Positions 37,698 through 46,868 are shown, counted from the first letter of the stretch. The stretch is DNA of 64,000 nucleotides from Arthrobacter sp. Leaf137 (GCF_001423525.1 NZ_LMOI01000018.1:63786-127785); one strand, 5' to 3'. Numbers and translations are program-made. The notes: a model not told the origin generated them from the letters alone.

Positions 37698-38270
37698 TTA
37701 GTCGTCGAGGAGCTCGATGAACTCCCGCGCCTGCTTCATCGAAATGTCTGAGTGGCGCGTCAGGGCTGCAGCTGCTGCCTCTGCATCGCCGTTGCGGGCC
37801 AGCGTGCGGATCCTGCCGTAGATCTCGTCATTGAGCATGTTGCTGCTGACTTCACGGGTCACGTCGCCCTTGCTGGCGATGGCCCGGTAACGGTACGGGA
37901 AGCGCTGTGGCTCGTCATCCTCGTCGTCCTCCGGCGTGCTTCCTGGCGCTTCCGGGCTGCGGTAGGGCTGTGGGTGGGAGGCCAAAGCCCCCACGGCATC
38001 GCGGGAGGCCCGCAGGCCGTCCCCGGTCGCCTCGTAATACAGCTTGATGGCCGCCATCGCCTGGCCCTGCGCGATCAGCGCATATATACGCCGGTGTTCC
38101 GCTTCGGACAGCTTGGCCGCTGCGGACCTGGCAAGCTCCGCCGCTCCGGGGGCGGGCTGCTGGGGGGCGGCGTCATGCGCGGCCTTCCTGTTGCCCAGGG
38201 CCCGGGAGGCCAGCGCAACGGCAACTGCCACAGCGACGAGGATCAGGGCGGGGATGACAAGCGATTCCAT
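37698..38270 (-). CDS. Membrane-anchored protein with ribosomal L7/L12 C-terminal-like domain
   Basis: 190 residues. One N-terminal membrane helix (LVIPALILVAVAVAVALASRALG) is followed by a segment like the C-terminal domain of ribosomal protein L7/L12 (YALIAQGQAMAAIKLYYEATG, GLRASRDAVGALA), then an acidic linker and a C-terminal helical domain. L7/L12-CTD-like modules occur in other small membrane proteins of actinobacteria; no function is established. It follows a 47-residue membrane protein gene by 4 bp. Confidence 0.65.
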   Translation of the reverse strand: MESLVIPALILVAVAVAVALASRALGNRKAAHDAAPQQPAPGAAELARSAAAKLSEAEHRRIYALIAQGQAMAAIKLYYEATGDGLRASRDAVGALASHPQPYRSPEAPGSTPEDDEDDEPQRFPYRYRAIASKGDVTREVSSNMLNDEIYGRIRTLARNGDAEAAAAALTRHSDISMKQAREFIELLDD

Positions 38271-38274
38271 GGTT

Positions 38275-38418
38275 CTAAAGCCGTTCTCTAACTACCTGCT
38301 GCTGCGGATATGGCCGGGGCCGCTGTGGAAAGGACCCGGGGCCGGTGGACGTCACTGGACCCCACATAATCACCACCAGGACAATCGCAGGCAACAGAAC
38401 CAAGAGTAGTTCGCCCAT
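38275..38418 (-). CDS. Small membrane protein (47 residues)
   Basis: A single membrane helix (GELLLVLLPAIVLVVIMWG) followed by a Pro/Arg-rich tail. The ATG at 38418 has only a weak upstream GTAGGT; in-frame codons upstream lie in the dnaB control region. It lies 4 bp upstream of the L7/L12-like gene, so the two form a likely operon of membrane proteins. Confidence 0.55.
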   Translation of the reverse strand: MGELLLVLLPAIVLVVIMWGPVTSTGPGSFPQRPRPYPQQQVVRERL

Positions 38419-38579
38419 ACCTACGAGCTTAGGGCAGATCCGGGTTATCCACAGCAATATTCACCGCGCTGCATGCTCGGTCCACCGGCAGCCCGGGCAG
38501 TCTTCCGAGGGAATATGAAATCCTCCCCTTGACCCGCATGAGGTGTGTCACGGATACCGGCAACACGCGCAGGAGCGGC

Positions 38580-38642
38580 ATGTTCCGACACGCCGCTGTG
38601 GATGAAATTCCACAGCAGAAATATTTGCTCCACATGCCGTGA
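38580..38642 (+). CDS. Candidate 20-residue microprotein or small RNA
   Basis: ATG at 38580 with AGGAG 4 bases upstream encodes a 20-residue product. A TTGACC (38529-38534) with GATACC about 18 bases away forms a possible promoter, and a terminator-like hairpin lies 20 bp past the stop. I infer a short transcript of about 130 bases running toward dnaB. Coding status is uncertain; it may be a small RNA. Confidence 0.35.
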   Translation: MFRHAAVDEIPQQKYLLHMP

Positions 38643-38662
38643 GAAGAGTTTTAGCTGGTCAG

Positions 38663-38690
38663 AGCCTTGATGAGGGCTAAACTTTTTTCT
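38663..38690 (+). terminator. Orphan intrinsic terminator upstream of dnaB
   Basis: A 6-bp stem AGCCTT (38663-38668) / AGGGCT (38673-38678) with loop GATG and one G-U pair, then six Ts (38683-38688). It has no plus-strand annotated gene upstream except the 20-residue frame. Could also act as an attenuator in the dnaB leader. Confidence 0.45.
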
Positions 38691-39075
38691 TTTCCACAAC
38701 TTTCCACACAGGCTGTGCACAAGCTATGCCGGTTAGTGCACAGGTTATCCACAGGCGGTCCCGGCGGCGGACTTTGCGGTGGGGCCGGGGCCCGCTAGCG
38801 TGACGGGGTACCTGTTCCAGGGATCAATTGCGGCCTGCGGACCTGCACGGAAGGCAGGCCGGACAGCTTCGGCAAACCCTGGGGGAGGGGTCTCTGTGGA
38901 AAACCTGTGGATTTGGGGATAACTCCTGTGCACAAGTCGGGTCGGAGGCCAGGTCAGGCGCAGTGTCGGACCCTGCCGGTAGAAATTGGACAGGTGGCGG
39001 AACCCGGATTTCCGGCGAAGCCTTTGCAGGACGGCAACCACCGGGCAGGCCCGGTAACTATGGAGGACGGCAGCT

Positions 39076-40461
39076 TTGTCAATAGCGCATCTGGACGAGG
39101 TCGAAACTACCCGCGGATCAGACGCGAGCCGAAAGCCTCCGCAGGACATCCCCGCTGAGCAGTCCGTCCTGGGCGGCATGATGCTGTCCAAGGACGCCAT
39201 CGCGGACGTTGTCGAGATCCTCCGCGGCCAGGACTTCTACCGCCCCGCCCACGAAACCATTTACGAAGCGATCATCGATCTTTACGGCCGCGGTGAGCCC
39301 GCGGACGCCGTCACGGTCTCCGACGAGCTGACCAAGCGGGCCGAGATCAACAGGATCGGTGGCCCGGCCTATCTGCACGAGCTGATCCAGACTGTTCCCA
39401 CGGCTGCCAACGCCGGCTACTACGCCGAAATCGTTGCCGAACGTGCGGTGCTGCGCCGCCTCGTCAACGCCGGGACCAAGATCGTCCAGCTGGGCTACGG
39501 CTCTGACGGCGAAGTGGAGGATCTGGTCAACCAGGCCCAGGCCGAGGTCTACGCCGTTGCCGAGCGCCGTACGGCTGAGGATTATGTGGTCCTCAAGGAC
39601 GTCATGGAATCCACCGTGGACGAGATCGAGGCCTCGGGCCACCGCGGCGAAGGCATGGTGGGTGTGCCCACCGGCTTCTATGAGCTCGACGAACTTACCC
39701 ACGGCCTGCACCCCGGCCAGATGATCGTCATCGCAGCCCGTCCCGCGGTGGGCAAGTCCACCTTCGCACTGGACTTCGCCCGCTCGGCGGCCATCAAGAA
39801 CAATCTGGCCACCGTCATGTTCTCCCTGGAAATGGGCCGGAACGAGATTGCCATGCGCCTCCTCTCGGCCGAGGCAACCATCGGCCTGCAGGACCTCCGC
39901 AAGGGCACCATCAAGGACGAACAGTGGTCCAAAATCGCCACCACCATGGGCCGCATGAACGATGCTCCGCTGTTCATCGATGACAGCCCCAACATGTCCC
40001 TCATGGAGATCCGGGCCAAGTGCCGGCGCCTGAAGCAGCAGCATGACCTCAAGCTCGTCATCCTCGACTACCTGCAGCTCATGAGCTCGGGCAAGAAAGT
40101 GGAATCGCGCCAGCAGGAAGTCTCCGAATTCTCCCGTGCCCTCAAGCTCCTGGCCAAGGAACTCCAAGTGCCGGTTATCGCCCTGTCCCAGCTGAACCGT
40201 GGCTCAGAGCAGCGGCAGGACAAGCGCCCCATGGTTTCGGACCTCCGCGAATCCGGCTCCATCGAGCAGGACGCGGACATGGTCATCCTGCTGCACCGTG
40301 AGGACGTCTACGACAAGGAATCCCCGCGCGCCGGTGAGGCCGACATCCTGATCGCCAAGCACCGTAACGGCCCCACCAAGGACATCGTGGTGGCGTTCCA
40401 GGGCCACTACTCCCGGTTCGCCAATATGGCTGGTGACGCCGGCGGCGGCGGAGGCTTCTAG
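39076..40461 (+). CDS. dnaB: Replicative DNA helicase
   Basis: 461 residues. N-terminal domain at 20-125, hinge, then the RecA-like helicase domain with Walker A ARPAVGKST and Walker B LVILDYLQLM. No intein is present. TTG start with GGAGG 9 bases upstream; other starts in frame are not available. It unwinds DNA at the replication fork. It is co-directional with replication if the origin is left of the window. Confidence 0.97.
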   Translation: MSIAHLDEVETTRGSDASRKPPQDIPAEQSVLGGMMLSKDAIADVVEILRGQDFYRPAHETIYEAIIDLYGRGEPADAVTVSDELTKRAEINRIGGPAYLHELIQTVPTAANAGYYAEIVAERAVLRRLVNAGTKIVQLGYGSDGEVEDLVNQAQAEVYAVAERRTAEDYVVLKDVMESTVDEIEASGHRGEGMVGVPTGFYELDELTHGLHPGQMIVIAARPAVGKSTFALDFARSAAIKNNLATVMFSLEMGRNEIAMRLLSAEATIGLQDLRKGTIKDEQWSKIATTMGRMNDAPLFIDDSPNMSLMEIRAKCRRLKQQHDLKLVILDYLQLMSSGKKVESRQQEVSEFSRALKLLAKELQVPVIALSQLNRGSEQRQDKRPMVSDLRESGSIEQDADMVILLHREDVYDKESPRAGEADILIAKHRNGPTKDIVVAFQGHYSRFANMAGDAGGGGGF

Positions 40462-40489
40462 GCCGGACGCCGGTGCAGCCTGGCCAGGG

Positions 40490-41461
40490 TCAGTCCCCGG
40501 CCAGTAGGTGGTTCGGCAGCCGGTTCCCTGGCGCCTTGCCCCTGATCTCCAGCAGTTCCCGCGCGTGGGCGTGAAGCCGCTTGTCTTCGTCGCTGACCGG
40601 CACCCAGGCCGGGATGGGCACGGAGTTGCCTGCGCCGTCGCGCGCCACCATGACCGTGAGGCAATACGTGGTGAGGTTCAGTTCACGGCCCTTGGGATCG
40701 CCGGAGCGGACGTGGACGGCGATGTGCATCCCCTTCGTGCCGGTGTACACCAGGCGGGCCTCCACCTCCACGACGTGCCCGATCAGGAGGGGCCGGTAGA
40801 AGCGGACACCGCCGGAAAACACGGCTACCGTGTCCTTGCCGCAGTAGCGTGACGCGCAGACGTAGGCGGCCTCATCGATCCACTTCATGACGATTCCGCC
40901 GTGGACCTTGCCGCCCCAGTTCACGTCGGTGGGCGCAGCCATGAAACGCAACGTCACCCGTTCGGCCGTGCCCGCGTCGGTATATTCCTGATGGTTCATA
41001 GCTTCGACGATCTGTTCGCGGACCTTGATGCGGGCCAGGGCGTGGTCGCGCTGTTCGATCTCCACTGCGCTGTAAGGCTCAAACTGCTTGACCGGGAGGG
41101 GTTTGCCGTCCTCGCCCACCGCCACGAAGATCACCATGCACTGGCTGCGCATGGTGGCAGGGCCGCCCTTGGGGTCGCTGGAGGAGACGACGGTGCGGAT
41201 GTGCATGGAGGACCGGCCGGTGTAGACGATGGTGGCCTCCACCTCCACCATGTCGCCGCTGTTGACAGGATCCGCGAAGTGGATGTTCCCCACATATGCC
41301 GTGACGCAGTAGGACTGTGCCCACCCCACGGCGGCGGCATAGGCGGCCTTGTCCACCCATTCCAGTACCGTCCCGGCATCCACGGAGCCGCTGTGGCCAA
41401 CGTCGGTGGGTGCCGCCAGGAAGCGGAGGGTCACGGAGTTGGGCGCACCGGTCTCAGTCAT
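40490..41461 (-). CDS. Acyl-CoA thioesterase, double hotdog
   Basis: 323 residues with two hotdog domains (about 1-150 and 165-310). Each carries the acyl-CoA thioesterase pattern LRFLAAPTDVGHSGSVDAGTV / LRFMAAPTDVNWGGKVHGGIV. It hydrolyses acyl-CoA in the cytoplasm. It faces dnaB, with 28 bp between the stop codons, and lies downstream of the pectin-degrading enzyme gene on the minus strand after a terminator. Confidence 0.9.
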   Translation of the reverse strand: MTETGAPNSVTLRFLAAPTDVGHSGSVDAGTVLEWVDKAAYAAAVGWAQSYCVTAYVGNIHFADPVNSGDMVEVEATIVYTGRSSMHIRTVVSSSDPKGGPATMRSQCMVIFVAVGEDGKPLPVKQFEPYSAVEIEQRDHALARIKVREQIVEAMNHQEYTDAGTAERVTLRFMAAPTDVNWGGKVHGGIVMKWIDEAAYVCASRYCGKDTVAVFSGGVRFYRPLLIGHVVEVEARLVYTGTKGMHIAVHVRSGDPKGRELNLTTYCLTVMVARDGAGNSVPIPAWVPVSDEDKRLHAHARELLEIRGKAPGNRLPNHLLAGD

Positions 41462-41560
41462 GCTGCCGATCTTACTGAGGCGCCGAGTTACCCGCCGGTT
41501 CCGGTGGATAACAGACGCAACAGAGCGGCGCGGCCAGCCGGAAATTTGGCCGGAAACGCG

Positions 41561-41595
41561 GCTGCCCCGCCCGCCTGGAGGACGGACGGGGCAGC
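41561..41595 (-). terminator. Terminator of the rhamnogalacturonan enzyme gene
   Basis: 9-bp perfect stem (41561-41569 and 41587-41595) with further pairing of CCG/CGG inside, 19 bp past the stop on the minus strand. Confidence 0.65.
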
Positions 41596-41614
41596 GCTAT
41601 GGGGGAATCGCAGG

Positions 41615-44600
41615 CTAGCCGGCGCGGGTGTAAACGATGTCGGGCTGGGTGGGAAGCTCCATCCCTTCGCCGATGAAGAATCCCGGATGCGGCGGCTGGT
41701 TGTAGGAGATGTTCTCCCGTGCCACGGACAGCCGGTACACCGGATCGTGCATCAGGGTGCGGAGCCGGAGGTCCGTTCCTGAACTGGTGGTGTAAATTCG
41801 CAGCTCCGTGCTGTCTGCCGAGGGCCAGGCGATCTCTTCCCGCCAGTCACCCAGGAGGTCGGCCTGGATGGCCGGGGTTCCCTTGGTGCTGTTGTTGGAC
41901 TTGGCGCCCGTGGCGGTCAGCAGCCGGTCGCTGGATTCCGTTTCCCAGTTCCACTTGGCGATGCTGGGCGTGCCCGTGTTGGTTGTGGCGTTCCAGTCGT
42001 GATCGACAACCTCGCGGAGGAGGTCGCCGTCCCACCAAGCCAGGAAGTTGGCGGCGGGGATTTGCTCCGCGATCAGTTCGCCCTTGGCGGACCGGAGCTG
42101 GCCGACCGGGGAGTTCCAGGCGGCGTCCCCGCCGATGGCCCAACCCTCGGCGCCGGCGTAGCGCGGATCGATGTCACCCATCGCAGCGCGTCCGGTGTCC
42201 TTTACTGCCGGGATGCTCCACAGGATCTGGCCGGTCTTCGAATCCCGGAAGGTGGCACCAAGGTTTCCACTGGACCCCATGTCCTCATGGGCGGCGAACG
42301 TTTCCAAGCCCGGACGGGACGGATCGAAGTCGCTCGTGTGGATGGCATCACCGTGGCCCAGGCCGGTGGTGTACAGCGGCTTGCCGTTGTCATCGATGGT
42401 CATGGAACCGAAGATGAATTCGTCCTTGCCGTCGGCGTCCACGTCCGCCACAGAGAGGTTGTGGTTGCCCTGTCCACGGTACTGCGCACCGGCGATGTCC
42501 GAATCAAATGTCCAGCGCTTTGTGATCTTGCCGTTCACCAGGTCGTAGGCGGCCAGCGCGGCGCGGGTGTAGTAGCCGCGGCTGAACATCATGGATGGGC
42601 GTTCCCCGTCCAGGTAGGCCACGGCGCCCAGGAACCGGTCCACACGGTTGCCGTACGTGTCGCCCCAGGCGCCGACGTCGCCGCGTGGCGGGTCGTAGGC
42701 CACGGTGTCCATTATGGTGCCGGTGGCCCCGTGGAACACGGTGAGGAACTCCGGTCCGCTGAGCACGTAGCCGCTGCTGTTGCGGTAATCCGCGCCGGCG
42801 TTTCCGATCACCGTTCCAGCTGCGTCCCGGGTGCCGTCAGCCGTCTTCATGGCGACCTCGGCCTTGCCGTCGCCGTCGAAGTCGTAGGCCAGCAGCTGTG
42901 TGTAGTGGGCACCTGCACGGATGTTTGGTCCCATGTTGATCCGCCACAGCCTGGTGCCGTCCATCCGGTAGGCATCCACGTACACGGTTCCCGTGTAACC
43001 GGACTGGGAGTTGTCCTTGGCGTTGGACGGGGACCACATCTGCAGGATCTCGTAGGTGCCGTCGCCGTCCAGATCGGCCACGCTGGAGTCGCCAGCCGAG
43101 TAGGTGTAAGGCTGCCCGTCCTTGGTGTAGTCGTCCGCCGGTTTGTCCAGTTTCACGGACAGGTAGCTCTGCGCCAGCGGTGTGAACTCCTGGGTCAGCT
43201 GGTCACCGCCGGCGCCGACCGCCTTGATGACGTACCGCGAGGAGACCGTGCCTGCCGGGTCCAGGAACGTGGTGCTGTTGCGGATCGGCTCTTTGGTGAG
43301 CTTGACGCCGTCGCGGATCACGTGGAAGCCGATCTGCTCGGGGTCCAGGCCCAGCATGCGCCAGCCCACACGGACGCCGCCGTCCACGAGCAACGCAACG
43401 GGAGCGCGGTCGAGCTTCTCCATCTGCCGGTTCACCACAGTGATCTTTTCGGTCCCCGCCACGGGTGAGGGGGCTGACTCGCCGCCCTTGTTCACGGTTG
43501 TGACACGGTAGTAGTACTTGATGGTGGTCAGCACGGTGTAGTCGGTGTAGGTGACTTCCGATGCCCTGCCTACGTATTCGAAAGGACCATCCGGTGAGGT
43601 GGAGCGGTAGACCTGGTAGAACGCAGCGTTTGACACTTTTTGCCATTTCAACGTGACGCTGGTCTTGTCGACTGCCTTGACGTCCACCTTGCCGGTAGCC
43701 GCCGGGACGGGCGTGTTGGGATCCACCAGTGCGGTCTCCACGGTGTTGGAGGGCACTGACTCGAGACCGGTGTTGTCCAGGGCGGTCACGAAGTACTTGT
43801 ACTTCAGCCCGGCCAATGCGGTGGTGTCGTGGAAGGCGGGCACGGCGACGTTCTCGGCCACCAGATGCGGTTCTGTTTCGAAGGACGCCTGCCGGAAGAC
43901 CTTGTAGCCGGCGGCGTCACCCACTGCGTCCCAGGCGAGGTCCACGGTCGCGGGTTCGACCGCTGCGTCCACGGCCGTGGTGCGCAGGTTGGTTGGTCCC
44001 ACCAGCAGCGGGGTGACTTCGAGGCCATTCAGGCGCTGGCCGGAGCCGCTGATGGTCAGGTTGAGCTGCCCGTCCGAGACCAGGACCTGGTTGATGATCT
44101 TGGTGGCCGAGGAGGCCCGGCTGGAGGACACCTGCCCAAACGGGATGCCTTCGGCGGCAACGTCGGTGCGAGTGGAGCCGATCCAGTCGCTGTGATAGGT
44201 CTTCAGGGCGTAGGTGCCGTTGGGTACGTCCAGCTGGAATTCGAAGCTGGTGCCGCTCAGCACGAAGTCGCGCAGCAGGTTGCTGGTTACCGCGCCGCGG
44301 TCCCGGTCGCTGAGGACAGAGAGGTCCTTGAACCCGAACGTGCGCTCCGGGCTGTAAACCATGGTGCGGTTCACCTCGGTGTAACCGGGCTCCACGGGGG
44401 CGCCCACCGGGCCGAAGTCGAACTTGTACTTCGCCTGCTTGGTGGATACGGCCAGCGTGTCGCTGGGTTCGGAGAGGCCCTTTCCGTTCATCGCCGCGAT
44501 CCGCACGCTGTACTTAGTGCCTTCTGTCAGCCCGGCCAGGTTGGCGGTTGGCACCGTGGCGGTGGTGGTGAGCTGGAAGGCGCTGTCAGGTTCGGAGGCC

Positions 44601-46012
44601 AGCTTGCGGTACACCTTGTAGATGTCTGCGCCGTCAACCGGCTGCCATTTGAGCAGCGCCCCGGCGTTGGAGACACTGCCCGCCACCAGTCCCTGCGGCT
44701 TGGAGGGAACAGACGACGGCGGGGCCACCTCCTTGACACGCGACGCCAGGGGCACATTGAGCTGCTTCACGCCGCCCGCAACCAGCCGGGCGATCTGGAT
44801 GGCGCCGTATTCCTGGAAATGGGTGTTGTCGACCGTGCCCGTGGGCCGGTTCGGGTAGACGCCGGCGTCCACGTGAAGGAACACGGACTTGGTGTCCTCC
44901 GGACCGATTGCGTCGTAGTAGGCGCGGCTCGAAGCCGACAAATCCACCACAGCCACGTTCTCCTCCGCGGCGAGCTCCTGCATCTTGGCCACGTACTCCG
45001 GGAAGCTGACCCGGAACTTGCCGGTGGCCTCGTCGTAGTCGCGCCGTCCAACCGGCGTCACCAGGATGGGGATGGCACCGCGCTGGCGTGCGCCGTGGAC
45101 ATAGGTGCGCAGGTATTCCTTGTAGTCGGCGGGGGACGCGTATCTGTCGTCCACGCCGACGGTTGCGTCGTTGTGGCCGAACTGGACCATGAGGTAGTCC
45201 CCTGGGTTGATGACGCGGAGAACCTCATCGAGCCGGCCCTGGCTGATGAAGTTCTTGGAGCTCCGTCCGCCGATAGCGTGGTTGCGGAACGTGACGGCAC
45301 TATCGAAGTACCGGTCGATCATTTGGCCCCAGCCGGCCTGCGGAACGAACCCGGGATCGTAGGTCTGGACTGTGGAATCGCCGGTGAGGTACACGGCAGG
45401 ATCGGTGGTTGCAGCGCGCGGAGCCCTGGCAGCGATGACAAGGGAGTTGATGTTGGCTGCGGCGCCGCTGAAATCAAGGTTCAATTGGCCGTCAACCAGC
45501 GAGATGGGGAATTCCATCTCAAGGTATTGGCTGGCGGGCTTGTCCGTGAGCTGGACTTTGGCCATTTTCTCCGCGGTGATCGCGATGTTGGTCGCTTCCA
45601 CGGCGTCGCCCGCGATCAGCTTTACCGTGTAGTCGCCGTTCGGCAGGTCTACCAGGAAGCTGCTGCCCTGGGCCTGGACGAAGTCGGACCGCAGGGCGTC
45701 CTCGGTGCCGCGGTCGGTTCCGGAGGTGACTGAGGTGTCTGAAAAGCCGAATTTTCCTGTGGCGGAATACTGAGTGCCCGCTTCGACGCGCGTGTAACCG
45801 TCAGCGGTGGCGCCGGGGCCAAAGTCGAATTTGAATCCGCTGCCAACCGGGGGAAGCGCGGTATCTGCATGGACGGGCGGAAGACCGGCGAGGGCAATGG
45901 CCGCGGATGCGGCTGCGGCAGTGACGGCCTTGGCGCCGGTACTGCGAAGCGTTCGCCGCCTGGGTGGCGGGCCTTCGGGTTGGAGCGGTACGGCTTGCTG
46001 GGTTTGTCTCAC
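41615..46012 (-). CDS. Bifunctional secreted rhamnogalacturonan acetylesterase / lyase (CE12 + PL11)
   Basis: About 1465 residues. A signal peptide ends near residue 49 (LAGLPPVHA). Then follow a malectin-like FDFGPG domain (about 60-195), an SGNH/GDSL esterase of CE12 type (LTGDSTV near 210, FGHND near 280, DNTHF near 395), a fibronectin type III module, a second FDFGP domain (about 530-670), two more fibronectin type III modules, and from about 860 a PL11 rhamnogalacturonan lyase (REEIAW, VADLDGDGTYEI, NHNLSVADVDADG). One polypeptide can thus remove acetyl groups and cut the rhamnogalacturonan-I backbone of pectin outside the cell. GTG at 46012 has AAGGAG six bases upstream; ATG at 46018 and TTG at 46039 are worse placed. 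Confidence 0.88.
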   Translation of the reverse strand: MRQTQQAVPLQPEGPPPRRRTLRSTGAKAVTAAAASAAIALAGLPPVHADTALPPVGSGFKFDFGPGATADGYTRVEAGTQYSATGKFGFSDTSVTSGTDRGTEDALRSDFVQAQGSSFLVDLPNGDYTVKLIAGDAVEATNIAITAEKMAKVQLTDKPASQYLEMEFPISLVDGQLNLDFSGAAANINSLVIAARAPRAATTDPAVYLTGDSTVQTYDPGFVPQAGWGQMIDRYFDSAVTFRNHAIGGRSSKNFISQGRLDEVLRVINPGDYLMVQFGHNDATVGVDDRYASPADYKEYLRTYVHGARQRGAIPILVTPVGRRDYDEATGKFRVSFPEYVAKMQELAAEENVAVVDLSASSRAYYDAIGPEDTKSVFLHVDAGVYPNRPTGTVDNTHFQEYGAIQIARLVAGGVKQLNVPLASRVKEVAPPSSVPSKPQGLVAGSVSNAGALLKWQPVDGADIYKVYRKLASEPDSAFQLTTTATVPTANLAGLTEGTKYSVRIAAMNGKGLSEPSDTLAVSTKQAKYKFDFGPVGAPVEPGYTEVNRTMVYSPERTFGFKDLSVLSDRDRGAVTSNLLRDFVLSGTSFEFQLDVPNGTYALKTYHSDWIGSTRTDVAAEGIPFGQVSSSRASSATKIINQVLVSDGQLNLTISGSGQRLNGLEVTPLLVGPTNLRTTAVDAAVEPATVDLAWDAVGDAAGYKVFRQASFETEPHLVAENVAVPAFHDTTALAGLKYKYFVTALDNTGLESVPSNTVETALVDPNTPVPAATGKVDVKAVDKTSVTLKWQKVSNAAFYQVYRSTSPDGPFEYVGRASEVTYTDYTVLTTIKYYYRVTTVNKGGESAPSPVAGTEKITVVNRQMEKLDRAPVALLVDGGVRVGWRMLGLDPEQIGFHVIRDGVKLTKEPIRNSTTFLDPAGTVSSRYVIKAVGAGGDQLTQEFTPLAQSYLSVKLDKPADDYTKDGQPYTYSAGDSSVADLDGDGTYEILQMWSPSNAKDNSQSGYTGTVYVDAYRMDGTRLWRINMGPNIRAGAHYTQLLAYDFDGDGKAEVAMKTADGTRDAAGTVIGNAGADYRNSSGYVLSGPEFLTVFHGATGTIMDTVAYDPPRGDVGAWGDTYGNRVDRFLGAVAYLDGERPSMMFSRGYYTRAALAAYDLVNGKITKRWTFDSDIAGAQYRGQGNHNLSVADVDADGKDEFIFGSMTIDDNGKPLYTTGLGHGDAIHTSDFDPSRPGLETFAAHEDMGSSGNLGATFRDSKTGQILWSIPAVKDTGRAAMGDIDPRYAGAEGWAIGGDAAWNSPVGQLRSAKGELIAEQIPAANFLAWWDGDLLREVVDHDWNATTNTGTPSIAKWNWETESSDRLLTATGAKSNNSTKGTPAIQADLLGDWREEIAWPSADSTELRIYTTSSGTDLRLRTLMHDPVYRLSVARENISYNQPPHPGFFIGEGMELPTQPDIVYTRAG

Positions 46013-46056
46013 TGTCATCTCCTTCGATGCGTGGTGCAAGCGGCCCCAGCTCGGTC

Positions 46057-46070
46057 TTGGAACGATTCAA
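46057..46070. promoter_or_regulatory. LacI-family-like operator 1
   Basis: TTGGAACGATTCAA is an imperfect palindrome with a central CG, the usual LacI/GalR family pattern. It lies 45 bp upstream of the GTG start of the pectin enzyme. The regulator is not in the window. Confidence 0.35.
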
Positions 46071-46210
46071 TGGAACTGCAAAATTTCGGGAGGCGCGCAG
46101 TTGCCGAATGGTTCCGGGGAGGACCGGTGGAAGGTGTGGCTGAGACCAGGGGTGCGATGCTGCAGCTCACACTGCAACAGACATTGGTCTATCAGGCCCA
46201 GCACTTCCAG

Positions 46211-46224
46211 GGCAAGCGTTTTCC
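46211..46224. promoter_or_regulatory. LacI-family-like operator 2
   Basis: GGCAAGCGTTTTCC keeps the central CG and five of seven symmetric positions, close to the GCAAGCGCTTGC pattern bound by actinobacterial LacI-type sugar repressors. It lies 141 bp from operator 1, compatible with looping. Confidence 0.35.
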
Positions 46225-46343
46225 CATCTTTCCCGAATCTTTTTGTGGGAAAATGTTCGGCTTTGTGATGTGCGTTGCCGCGCCGGTTAAACCAGGACGG
46301 CGGCCACGCCCCGTGGCGCGCAGCCGCCGTCGTGGGCATTGCC

Positions 46344-46778
46344 TTAGGCCAGGACTGCCAGCTTGGAGTTCCTGCGGCCGAAGAGGGCGCGGTCCACGGA
46401 GACGCGGCCGGCGCCCGTGAGGGCCAGTGCAAAGGCGGCAGCTGCGAGGAGCAGAACCAGCTCGTAGCCGCCATTGGCAGCGAAAACTCCGGCGGAAGCG
46501 TGCACCAGGAAGAGCGCGCCCAGCATATCGAGGGCCAGGAGGGCGGCCACAACGCGGGTCAGGATGCCCAGGATCAGGGCGATGCCGCCGGCGAGTTCGA
46601 GGACGGCGACGGCCGGGGCCATCACATCGGCGGCAGGGACGCCCATCTTGGCGAAGGAGGCCTGGGTGCCGGCAATGGTCCACTCGTTGAACTTCTGCCA
46701 GCCGTGGGCTGCGAAGAGGAAGCCCAGGACAATGCGGAGGGCCGTGATGGCGGTGGTGGTCAGGCGGGATTGGTTCAT
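46344..46778 (-). CDS. DoxX family membrane protein
   Basis: 144 residues with four membrane helices; ITALRIVLGFLFAAHGWQKF and VLELAGGIALILGILTRVVA match the DoxX family, small membrane proteins linked to redox or sulfur/oxidative stress systems. Promoter region upstream carries a perfect inverted repeat. The gene is divergent from the MATE exporter. Confidence 0.85.
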   Translation of the reverse strand: MNQSRLTTTAITALRIVLGFLFAAHGWQKFNEWTIAGTQASFAKMGVPAADVMAPAVAVLELAGGIALILGILTRVVAALLALDMLGALFLVHASAGVFAANGGYELVLLLAAAAFALALTGAGRVSVDRALFGRRNSKLAVLA

Positions 46779-46868
46779 GGGGTTTCACCGTTTCGGATAT
46801 CGGTCGGAGCTGGACACATGCAAGCAGGGGCCGGATCGCAGCGTTGAACCCTTCCAGTGTTCCGCAGG

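Larger units (their letters stand above)
38445..38914. promoter_or_regulatory. DnaA-box-like cluster upstream of dnaB
   Basis: TTATCCACA at 38445-38453 and 38745-38753 are perfect boxes. Weaker copies are TTTTCCACA (38690-38698), CTTTCCACA (38700-38708), TGTGGAAAA (38895-38903) and TGTGGATTT (38906-38914). An inverted pair CTGTGGA/TCCACAG lies at 38596-38615. They fill the 657-bp space between the 47-residue membrane protein gene and dnaB. DnaA could regulate dnaB, or the area could serve as a second DnaA binding site. Confidence 0.5.
46013..46343. other. Promoter region of the rhamnogalacturonan enzyme gene
   Basis: About 330 bp between the enzyme start and the DoxX stop codon. It holds two operator-like sequences (listed separately) and an AT-richer stretch around 46220-46260. 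No gene is recognised. Confidence 0.5.

Noticed and set aside
43829..45733. Long plus-strand frame of 634 codons
   Set aside because: It is antisense to the rhamnogalacturonan enzyme, whose domains are unmistakable; long antisense frames are expected at this GC content.
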